Origin: Tethya wilhelma
Taxonomy: Eukaryota > Porifera > Demospongiae > Tethyida > Tethyidae
DNA: 64,000 nt
Reading direction: 5' to 3'
Assembly: GCA_964030475.1 (NCBI GenBank)
Contig: CAXIPT010000008.1
Location: 4,092,568-4,156,567 of the forward strand
Shown here piece after piece: positions 55,589 through 64,000 of this stretch (positions within the stretch are counted from its first letter, which is position 1; each line of letters begins with the position of its first letter). The position numbers and the translations under genes were made by a program. The notes beneath the pieces are model-generated. The model ran no database searches. It saw only the letters and a list, made by a program, of their open reading frames with translations, and was not told where the DNA came from.

Positions 55589-56839
55589 TCATATCTGCGC
55601 GGTACAGAGAGGGCACTTTTGTCCTGATCTTGCCAGCCTCTCTGTGATACATTTCCAGTGAAAGATGTGATGAACGTCGCAAGGTAGAGCCACAACTGAT
55701 TCCCCTTCTTTGAACTTCTCCACACACACCACGCAAGCCGGCGTACAGGAGTCTTCTTTAGAGTCAAAAGGTCTCACGAGTAAACTTTCGGAGGATATAC
55801 CGAAATGTGAGTGGACCCAGGAGGCTGTTCGGGTATCGCTGGGTGAATCTTCCGAAGGAGGATCGACTTGTGTGTAAGAGTACATTTGTGGGTTAGCTGG
55901 TAGAGAGAGTTGTCTATGAGGTTTCTTTGTGTGTGCGTTTGTGTGATGGTTGTGAGGTTTTGACTGATGTGTCTTTTGTGAGGACACTACTACAACGCCA
56001 CCACTTCCACCTCTGTGGTGTCTAACTGCAGACGACGCTGCACTTTGCGTTTTAAAACTGTCTCTGATGTTTACGAGTTGAACGCTAGCTTTCTGTTTGG
56101 TCGACGTATCAGATTGGACACTGGTATAGCCATTACTATTGTTATTATTATTAATAGCAGTGTTTTGTTTCTCAATGGCTCCATAAACTGAGGTCGTGTC
56201 GGTTGCATCTGAGTCACTGTGCGAGACATGGTGAGCACACCGTATGCCAATCATAGCAATAGTGAAGATGATAAAAATACTGAGTAGAACTACAAACACT
56301 ATAAGAGGTATTGTTGAGGAATCAGGCGGTGACGGATTAATGGGGTAGGAAGAATTGTCTACAACCAGTACTTGTATTTCTAGTTTCCCGTTGTTGATCA
56401 ACAGCTGAACTGTGACGTAGATTGGTCCATCTGTTGGCGTAGAAGCATTCTGCTTTAGGTATTCGGCTTGGTGTGCAAACGGTACTGCAATGGGAAAATC
56501 AAAACTTTTTGCTTTATCTTTTAATTTCCTATCAGAATCATCTTCACTGGCTGTGAACAAAAGTTGATAACCAGCATTTTTCGTATAATTGATCTTCTCC
56601 AATGTGCACGTATGGTAGTCGTCCAAGATCGCGAACCAGTTGGAGTTTGTTGGCGGCGGCTCTAGAGGCATACAACCGTTGTGAGGTGTAGGGTAGCGGA
56701 GAAATCCGCTTGTAGTCGCGTAAATATTGGCTTGTACGTCTACATCGAAAACATATAGGGTTTCACAGTGAATGACGAGCACCGCTTGAGAAGCGAGGAA
56801 AACTTGTAGTAGAGACAACCAGCCGTATCTTGCCGCCAT
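55589..56839 (-). CDS. PA-TM-RING E3 ubiquitin ligase (RNF13/RNF128 type)
   Basis: A single-exon gene of 416 residues. It has an N-terminal signal peptide (LSLLQVFLASQAVLVIHC), then a lumenal region of about 170 residues fitting a protease-associated domain with Asn-glycosylation sites (NYT, NAS, NSS) and several Cys. A transmembrane helix follows (TIPLIVFVVLLSIFIIFTIA, about residues 172-196). The cytosolic part has a low-complexity Ser/His/Asn stretch and a C-terminal RING-H2 at about 371-414: CVVCVEKFKEGESV, LPCDVHHIFHWKC and KCPLC. The Cys-to-His spacing in the middle of the RING is longer than the usual CxH, so zinc ligand assignment there is uncertain. Family members ubiquitylate membrane cargo in endosomes or ER. 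The exact orthologue (RNF13, RNF128, RNF150 and others) is not resolved. Confidence 0.85.
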   Translation of the reverse strand: MAARYGWLSLLQVFLASQAVLVIHCETLYVFDVDVQANIYATTSGFLRYPTPHNGCMPLEPPPTNSNWFAILDDYHTCTLEKINYTKNAGYQLLFTASEDDSDRKLKDKAKSFDFPIAVPFAHQAEYLKQNASTPTDGPIYVTVQLLINNGKLEIQVLVVDNSSYPINPSPPDSSTIPLIVFVVLLSIFIIFTIAMIGIRCAHHVSHSDSDATDTTSVYGAIEKQNTAINNNNNSNGYTSVQSDTSTKQKASVQLVNIRDSFKTQSAASSAVRHHRGGSGGVVVVSSQKTHQSKPHNHHTNAHTKKPHRQLSLPANPQMYSYTQVDPPSEDSPSDTRTASWVHSHFGISSESLLVRPFDSKEDSCTPACVVCVEKFKEGESVVALPCDVHHIFHWKCITERLARSGQKCPLCTAQI

Positions 56840-57070
56840 TCTTTTCAGCGATGTTAAAATAAATAAAAATCACCTTTAGAATACAGCGTAGCGAGCTGGT
56901 CAGATCTGTAGGAGGTCCCCAAAGATACTATTCATGGCTTATTGCATTCTTCTTCCATTGATCGTCGGTGTTTTGATAAGATATGGGGCCCCACCCACTT
57001 CACATCCGCGCATCAATGAAGTTAGTTATTGACCAAAAATTATTAACAATGACTCGACAGTGCTTTATCA

Positions 57071-57809
<739 letters not shown>

Positions 57810-57922
57810 TCTATAACGAAAGATATAAACTCTTTTCAGTTCTGCTTGTTCACCTTCCTTACATTGACATGAAAAATCAAAGTAGGGTCGCTTAATTGGA
57901 TCGGGTTAACCTTTGACCTTTG
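57810..57922. promoter_or_regulatory. Shared RBX1/HIU hydrolase promoter region
   Basis: Only 113 bp separate the two divergent start codons, the tightest such pair in the window. Inferred from layout. Confidence 0.55.
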
Positions 57923-58981
57923 ATGGCTGAAACCAGACTAGGTGTATTGAAAGCTCATTTGCAACCTACACAACCAGCACAACAGGCTACAAGATCCAGC
58001 TCTGTGGTAAGTTGTGCAACATCTCTCTTCCTTTGACTGTAGTCTCCATTATGATGGTTTGCTATGGGCAGAAAAGCCATATAAATTGACTACAAAGTAT
58101 TATCACAAAATTGTCATTGCTACAGGGCCATACAATGAGTAGAAAGTCTCCCATCACCACACATGTTCTGGACACTGCACTGGGAAAGCCCGCAGCTGGT
58201 GTACCAGTAGAACTCAGCTTCCTGGACACCACTACTAACAGCTGGGCACTCATCACAGCTGGGTATTCTAAAGACACATGATTTTATGATCACAATGTCT
58301 CAAATTTATGTCCTCTGAGTCTAAAAGGTTTCCTATTACTCTGCAGGACTACCAATGCTGATGGGAGGTGTTCTGAATTGATCTCTAGTGGAGTGTTGAA
58401 AGCAGGCACCTACAAGATGTATTTCAATACAGCTGCTTATTTCGCTATGCAAAACAACACCAAACCATTTTACCCTTATGCTGAAGTACGTCGTATTCTT
58501 ATCAACTGTCCCTCTCTTGGCGTATGCAAATGCATATTATATCTCTCGTACTGCAAACTAGTGTAGATGTCCTTTTTGCTGAAATGCTATACTAATAGGA
58601 CATGTGGGTGTAATTGTCTCCCTCTCGATTAAGAGTTTTTTAAATACGCTGTGGCTACAGCACTGGCTCATAAACCAAAGCTAAATACATTGCAGTCAAT
58701 GGTGCTAGTTCTTTAATGCAGCACCGGCAAAATCCAGATACTGTATATTACATAACTCTGCAATACAAAAGCAATAGGAAAATATATGGACTGCCGTTAC
58801 TCTAGCCACAGCGTTTTTAATATTTATTCTTGCTTACAAAAATTGTTTGGCAATATGCATAAAGTGTTCGTGTTTCTCTCATGATCTGCAGGTTGTTTTC
58901 AATTTGGAGGACACATCCCAGCACTATCACATTCCATTGCTTCTGAGTCCATTTGCATACTCCACATACCGAGGAAGTTGA
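57923..58981 (+). CDS. URAH: 5-hydroxyisourate hydrolase (transthyretin-related)
   Basis: This peroxisomal enzyme of uric acid breakdown hydrolyses 5-hydroxyisourate after urate oxidase. Four exons give 149 residues: 57923-58006, 58126-58262, 58347-58485 and 58892-58981. The transthyretin-like fold shows the family hallmarks [43 protein letters not shown] and FYPYAEVVFN, then [19 protein letters not shown]. The C-terminal YRGS tetrapeptide separates hydrolases from transthyretin. Catalytic His in THVLD, Arg in DGRC and His in HYHIP are present. The N-terminus RLGVLKAHL fits the peroxisomal PTS2 signal (R-L-x5-H-L), which supports using the first Met. Confidence 0.95.
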
Positions 58982-59062
58982 TCATTCATTATCAGTTATT
59001 AAGATTAATTATTAAAATATTTGTTGAATCAGCAAACTTGTTATAAACTCCCTTGAGGGGAA

Positions 59063-59738
59063 ATGGCTGAGGGCACAGGAAGTAGTGACATAGACAGTAG
59101 TAGTACCACCAGACAGAGGCGAGGAGAGAGACCTCCACTCAAACACTCTGACACTGAGTACTACATCAAGCACACAAACTCTCCAGAAACAAACAGGTAG
59201 GTCTGTAAATACATAGATTAGCCAGATATTATGATAACTGAAAATTATCTGAATGTTGGGGGAATCATCATCATTCTTCTTATAAAAGAATTGTCTTAGT
59301 GAATGATAAATTGGTATGTCCCTTAGTCCATCAAGCTAGACCCTGATCTGCACAGATCAGGGGTAGAAAAAAAGGGTCTAGCTCGATAGAATAGTACGTC
59401 CATATATCTGATCAGGTATGCCACCTAGTTGTTTGAATAGCATGTTTTTTTGTTGACATCTCATACACTACAGAAAGAATGCAGGGCTCCTGATAAGACG
59501 GATGAGTGATGAATTCAACAAGAGGAAGTTTCCAGATCTCGTGAAGGAGCACAGGGATCTAAGAAGAGCCTCGTCTCACCCTAGGGCCCCGTCTCATCCT
59601 GGAGCCACTGGTGGGCAGCAGAGGAGATGGAGTGTGACCATTGGAGCTCTGCACCTCTTACGAAGAGTCAGTGGGTTTACTGGGGTCAATGAAAGAAGGG
59701 GACAGCCACTTCCACCAACAAGAGAAGACCAAGACTGA
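59063..59738 (+). CDS. Small BH3-only (BAD-like) candidate protein
   Basis: Two exons (59063-59196 and 59474-59738, in phase) encode 132 residues rich in Arg, Ser and Pro, probably disordered. Residues 46-61 read KNAGLLIRRMSDEFNK, matching the BH3 pattern. The RRMSDEF core is identical to that of mammalian BAD as I recall it (ELRRMSDEFVDSF), and the DEFN ending is like BIM. No BH1/BH2 (NWGR) or other BCL-2 fold is seen, and there is no C-terminal membrane anchor, as in BAD. Four RRxS sites occur: RRMS inside the BH3, RRAS, RRWS and RRVS. All fit PKA-type basophilic kinases, which inhibit BAD at the equivalent BH3 serine. A role as a pro-apoptotic BCL-2 antagonist is an inference from the motif. 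The rest of the protein is not recognised. Confidence 0.7.
59330..59392. repeat. Short fold-back sequence
   Basis: CCCTGATCTG and CAGATCAGGG form a perfect hairpin with a two-base loop. AGCTAGACCCT and AGGGTCTAGCT flank it as a second inverted pair. It lies in the intron of the BH3-like gene and may be a small MITE remnant. Confidence 0.5.
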
Positions 59739-61597
59739 ACATAATAGAGATTAATGGAGCATCTATAAAATGATCATTATTCATTCTCATCTGTGCATGC
59801 ATGCATTTTGATACCACTGCACTAGCTGCCAATCTAAAACTTGAAATTAATTTTGTGAGGGCGGGCACGAGACTTACAAATCACGAATGCGTTATTTGAA
59901 AACGTGAAAAATTTGCATGGTACATAAAAACCTGGAGTTTGACAGGGCTGTTGAAATCCATTTTTCTTTCTTGGTGGAGAGAAGAGAGAAACAGTGAGGT
60001 ATGTCAGTTAGATTCTATAGAAAATGGCTCCCACCTTGGCAATCAAAAGGTGCATTTTAAGACACACAAACACATTTTAATGATACAGGCTAAGAGCTAA
60101 CCTGTCAGACATAATTTTGTAAGAGAATGTGGTAATCAGTGGTGCCGCCAGGATTTCGGAAGTCCAATAGTGCCCATACAAATTTAATTTCACCCGGAAG
60201 TGAGAATGTTGAGCTAAGCGCGCTAGCTAATTACTTATTCACAGCAAAATTCTCTCTTTCAGGAATAAGCTAGGGCTATAAACGCGGATCATATTGAAAC
60301 TACATTGTTTCAGTTACTTATCACTGAAGTCTTGACATCTCTATCTTGAAATATCATAATTTAGCAGGCCATATCAGCAACCTACTCAATGAGACAAAAC
60401 CCGTGACATTTCATTTTGTGACATGCTTTATGACACAATTTCTATATGTATTACTAACACAAGAACTCTAGTTTCTGTGAAACAAATCTTGAGCTGTTCT
60501 CTTGAAACTAGCTAGAAGAATCAACGGTAGAAGATTTCAGTATGGTGAACTATTGAGTTTGGTAAGGATCGCTACACTCACTTGCTGAATCATTGGTTTT
60601 CAGCAGAAAACAAATAATACGACTTGAAACTAGCAACACAAAGTTTTGTAGTGCAAAAGGGCTGATGGTACTTATGAAATAGTACATGACAGTGATTATT
60701 AAACTGTTTTCATCCATATTAGCATCAGTGATTTGCATTTATGGAGCTCTGAAGAGGAAACAGCATGAAATTGATTAGTACACATCAACGAAGATTTGGT
60801 GACAAAAAATTTTGTGAAACACACCAGGTACCCAGACTTGGAATATACAGAGCTACATAGACATGCCACAATATGTATAAGTTTTGACTTGTTCCCATAC
60901 TTCCTACAGATACCAGCTCACACCCTATTGTCCACTTTGGCAGTGAACTGACGAGATCAGTCACTAAATCAGTCTGCAAATACACAGAACAAGCGTATAT
61001 GCTTTAATTTCATTTAAAAATACTAAAACAACATACATACCTACCCTGTATATAGTTTTCCTTGTCTCAATTGCTTTGAAAATAGCGCAAGAGCTTCTCT
61101 TGTAAAGCTACCTACATTCGCCAATTTCAGCTGAATTTTACTACAATAGTGACGTCACGATTGCAAATAAATTCACGTGACATGAGACCTGGCGGGACCA
61201 CTGTAATCTAAAAGTGTACACATAGTACAGAACGCCTGCTGTAGACTTGATGAGCAGGGTTTCCCTTTTTTTCAAAGTCATTCATCCGCTGTCTGGTAGT
61301 TGGTCCCTATATTTAAAGCGAATTACAATGTCATGATCATGATGGCACATTTTAGAGAGCTACTAAATTTGACCTTTGACCCAAACTGATTTTGAGCTAT
61401 GAATATCATTATGCTAATTAGATTCCCTGCCCACTTGCACTCAACAGGTTCACACCATCTACTTGGCAATAGACTGAATAGAGTTCATTTCAAATTTGGA
61501 GAAGCTGCTTTAATTAAGTATATAGACTGAAAGGAATAGGCTAGATTAACCCTCGCCGTAGCTACTCACTAGACCCTGCCTCGATTGACAACGAAAA
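59739..61597. other. Intergenic region, no gene recognised
   Basis: AT-rich unique sequence. Short ORFs on both strands match nothing I know. It ends at the Hsp70-type start codon. In the final 400 bp I see no clean array of nGAAnnTTCn heat-shock elements. Confidence 0.65.
61150..61179. promoter_or_regulatory. CRE-like and E-box pair
   Basis: A perfect palindromic TGACGTCA lies at 61150-61157 and a CACGTG E-box at 61174-61179, 16 bp apart. The sequence is about 420 bp upstream of the Hsp70-type ORF. Functional relevance is unproven. Confidence 0.4.
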
Positions 61598-64000
61598 ATG
61601 TCAATAGAAAATAAGGGACCAGCTGTAGGTATCTATTTGGGCACCACATACTCCTGTGTTGGTGTCCTCCAGCATGGCAAGGTGGAAATCATTGCCAACG
61701 ACCAGGGAAACAGGACTACCCCAAGTTACGTGGCTTTCACGGACACCGAACGTCTCATTGGAGATGCAGCAAAGAACCAGGTCGCCATGAACCCTTCCAA
61801 CACTGTGTTTGATGCAATACGACTCATTGGACGAAGAAGCAATGACCCATCTGTAATTTCTGATAAGAAGCACTGGCCTTTTGATGTAGTGGATGAAGGT
61901 GGTCGTCCCAAAGTCAAGGTAGAATACAAAGCAGAAATGAAGACCTTCTTCCCTGAAGAGATTTCCTCCATGGTGCTGGTCAAGATGAAGGAAACAGCTG
62001 AATCTTACCTCGGAAAGACTGTCACTGATGCTGTTATCACTGTTCCAGCTTACTTCAATGATTCCCAACGTCAAGCTACCAAGGATGCTGGTACCATCAG
62101 TGGAATGAATGTGCTTCGCATCATCAATGAACCAACTGCAGCAGCCATTGCTTACGGTCTAGACAAGAAAGTTGGCGTAGAGAGGAATGTGCTCATTTTC
62201 GATCTTGGTAATAACACAGTTGATGTGTCTGTCCTTACCATTAAGGATGGAGTCTTTGAAGTGAAGTCCACATCTGGTGACACTCATCTTGGAGGTGAAG
62301 ATTTTGACAACCGAATGGTCAATTTCTTCATTGGAGAGTTCAAGAAGAAGTACAAGAAGGACATTTCCAACAACAAGAGAGCTGTGCGTCGTCTGAGGAC
62401 AGCTTGCGAGAGAGCTAAGAGGACCCTCTCCTCCATCATTGAAGCCAGTATCAAGATTGATTCTTTGTACGAAGGAATCGACTTCTATACAAAGATCACT
62501 CGTGCTCGATTTGAAGAAATGAATGGTGATCTCTTTAGAAGCACTCTTGAGCCAGTCAAGAAGGCCCTGCGGGATGCCAAATTTGACAAATCACAAATTC
62601 ATGACATTGTTCTTGTTGGAGGCTCCACTCGTATTCCCAAGATTCAGAAGCTCCTCCAAGACTTCTTTGGTGGAAAGGAACTGAACAAATCCATCAACCC
62701 AGACGAAGCTGTCGCTTATGGTGCAGCAGTTCAAGCAGCTATTTTGTCACGAGACAAGAGTGTGGAAGTCAAAGACTTGCCGCTTCTCCACAAAACAAGC
62801 ATGAAAAATATGCCAAAAGGACCAGCCATAGGAATTGATCTAGGCACCTCTTATTCCTGCACTGGAGTTCTCCAGAATGGCAAGGTAAAAATCATCCCAA
62901 ACCAGCAAGGAAACAAGTTCATGCCAAGCTATGTGGCTTTTACGGACAATGGACGTATCCACGTTGGAGATGTAGCCAAACAACAAGCATCTATAAACCC
63001 CACAAACACTGTGTTTGGTGTTAAGCGACTCATTGGACGAAGAAGTAATGACCCTTTTGTTCTTTCTGACAAGAAGCACTGGCCTTTTGAGGTAGTGGAT
63101 GAAGGTGGTCGACCCAAAGTCAAGGTAAAATACAAAGCAGAAAGGAAGACCTTTTTCCCTGAAGAGATTTCCTCCATGGTGCTGGTCAAGATGAAGGAAA
63201 CAGCTGAATCTTACCTCGGAAAGACTGTCACTGATGCTGTTATCACTGTTCCAGCTTACTTCAATGATTCCCAACGTCAAGCTACCAAGGATGCTGGTAC
63301 CATCAGTGGAATGAACGTGCTTCGTATCATCAACGAACCAACTGCAGCAGCCATTGCTTACGGTTTGGATAAAAAAGTTGGAGTTGAGAGAAATGTGCTC
63401 ACTTTTGATCTTGGTGGTGGCACTTTTAATGTGTCTGTCTTGACCATTGAAGATGGAATCTTTGAAGTAAAGTCCACATCTGGTAACAATCATCTTGGGG
63501 GTGAAGATTTTGACAATAGAATGGTCAATTTCTTCATTGGAGAGTTCAAGAAGAAATACAAAAAGGACATTTCCAACAACAAGAAGGCTGTGTATCGTCT
63601 GAGGACAGCTTGCGAGAGAGCTAAGAGGACCCTCTCCTCCATCACTGAAGCCAGTATTGAGATTGACTCTCTGTTCGAAGGAATCGACTTCTACACAAAG
63701 ATCACTCGTGCTCAATTTGAAGAAATGAATGGTGATCTCTTTAGAAGCACTCTTGAGCCAGTCGAGAAGGCTCTGCGGGATGCCAAGTTTGACAAATCAC
63801 AAATTCATGACATTGTTCTTGTTGGAGGCTCCACTCGTATTCCCAAGATTCAGAAGCTCCTCCAAAACTTCTTTGGTGGAAAGGAACTGAACAAATCCAT
63901 CAACCCAGATGAAGCTGTCGCTTATGGTGCAACAGTTCAAGCAGCTATTTTGTCAGGAGACAAGAGTGAGGAAGTCCAAGACTTGCTTCTTCTTGATGTG
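61598..64000 (+). CDS. Hsp70-type protein with two tandem ATPase domains, 3' end outside window
   Basis: One uninterrupted intronless frame from ATG 61598 to the window edge, 801 codons. Residues 1-385 are an Hsp70 nucleotide-binding domain ([67 protein letters not shown]). It runs through a relic linker [16 protein letters not shown] straight into a second complete NBD ([17 protein letters not shown]) that ends with a near-normal linker [11 protein letters not shown] at the edge. No substrate-binding domain lies between them. The first copy has lost ATP-site residues: Asp10 is Tyr, Lys71 is Ile (DAIRLIG), and the phosphate loop is DLGNNTVD rather than DLGGGTFD. The second keeps Asp10 and Lys71 but has DLGGGTFN (Asp206 to Asn). 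Copies are 402 codons apart and parts are identical at DNA level. The most similar relatives are cytosolic HSPA1/HSPA8. Confidence 0.9.
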   Translation, partial: MSIENKGPAVGIYLGTTYSCVGVLQHGKVEIIANDQGNRTTPSYVAFTDTERLIGDAAKNQVAMNPSNTVFDAIRLIGRRSNDPSVISDKKHWPFDVVDEGGRPKVKVEYKAEMKTFFPEEISSMVLVKMKETAESYLGKTVTDAVITVPAYFNDSQRQATKDAGTISGMNVLRIINEPTAAAIAYGLDKKVGVERNVLIFDLGNNTVDVSVLTIKDGVFEVKSTSGDTHLGGEDFDNRMVNFFIGEFKKKYKKDISNNKRAVRRLRTACERAKRTLSSIIEASIKIDSLYEGIDFYTKITRARFEEMNGDLFRSTLEPVKKALRDAKFDKSQIHDIVLVGGSTRIPKIQKLLQDFFGGKELNKSINPDEAVAYGAAVQAAILSRDKSVEVKDLPLLHKTSMKNMPKGPAIGIDLGTSYSCTGVLQNGKVKIIPNQQGNKFMPSYVAFTDNGRIHVGDVAKQQASINPTNTVFGVKRLIGRRSNDPFVLSDKKHWPFEVVDEGGRPKVKVKYKAERKTFFPEEISSMVLVKMKETAESYLGKTVTDAVITVPAYFNDSQRQATKDAGTISGMNVLRIINEPTAAAIAYGLDKKVGVERNVLTFDLGGGTFNVSVLTIEDGIFEVKSTSGNNHLGGEDFDNRMVNFFIGEFKKKYKKDISNNKKAVYRLRTACERAKRTLSSITEASIEIDSLFEGIDFYTKITRAQFEEMNGDLFRSTLEPVEKALRDAKFDKSQIHDIVLVGGSTRIPKIQKLLQNFFGGKELNKSINPDEAVAYGATVQAAILSGDKSEEVQDLLLLDV

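Noticed and set aside
62840..63715. Long minus-strand open frame of 291 codons
   Set aside because: It lies wholly antisense to the second Hsp70 domain, shows no family match of its own, and has a twin (61601-62074) antisense to the first domain. This is a codon-bias shadow.

Overview
The window is nuclear DNA from an animal. Every gene is split by short introns with GT-AG borders, and several gene types are animal-specific: integrin-linked kinase, a GAB-type docking protein, a GLIS zinc-finger factor, an AP-4-type bHLH-ZIP factor and a BH3-only protein. The close gene spacing, mostly 50-600 bp introns, abundant (AC)n and (AG)n microsatellites and the divergence from vertebrate proteins suggest an early-branching animal, possibly a sponge. 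That placement is an inference. Exons below were built by hand from splice sites and family similarity recalled from memory, with reading phase checked across each junction.

Layout: ALG8 (-, runs off the left edge) and SHQ1 (+) share a 168 bp promoter. TUBGCP4 (-) converges on SHQ1. ILK (-) lies upstream of TUBGCP4 and shares a 197 bp promoter with ADCK2 (+). Then come a VAMP7-like longin protein (-), two head-to-head GAB-like PH genes (17.9-23.8 kb), a GLIS gene (-, 24.5-32.6 kb) whose 4.9 kb intron holds a 1.59 kb tandem duplication, PGAP2 (+), WDR55 (-), an intergenic block, TFAP4 (+), CYFIP (+, 44.3-54.8 kb, disrupted by an inverted duplicate and missing exons), a PA-TM-RING ubiquitin ligase (-), RBX1 (-), 5-hydroxyisourate hydrolase (+), a small BAD-like BH3 protein (+), and an intronless Hsp70-type ORF that runs off the right edge.

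The genes do not form one pathway. They cover N-glycosylation, snoRNP and rRNA biogenesis, microtubule nucleation, adhesion signalling, mitochondrial kinase-like proteins, GPI-anchor remodelling, actin regulation, ubiquitylation and purine breakdown. At least five head-to-head pairs are 110-400 bp apart, so shared promoters are common here.

Two items stand out. The Hsp70-type ORF encodes two ATPase domains in tandem, with no substrate-binding domain between them and a degenerate first copy. The 132-residue protein carries the RRMSDEF core of mammalian BAD. Several oddities look like assembly effects: seven single N bases, six of them inside or at the edge of microsatellites, an inverted allelic arm in CYFIP, and perhaps the tandem duplication in GLIS.
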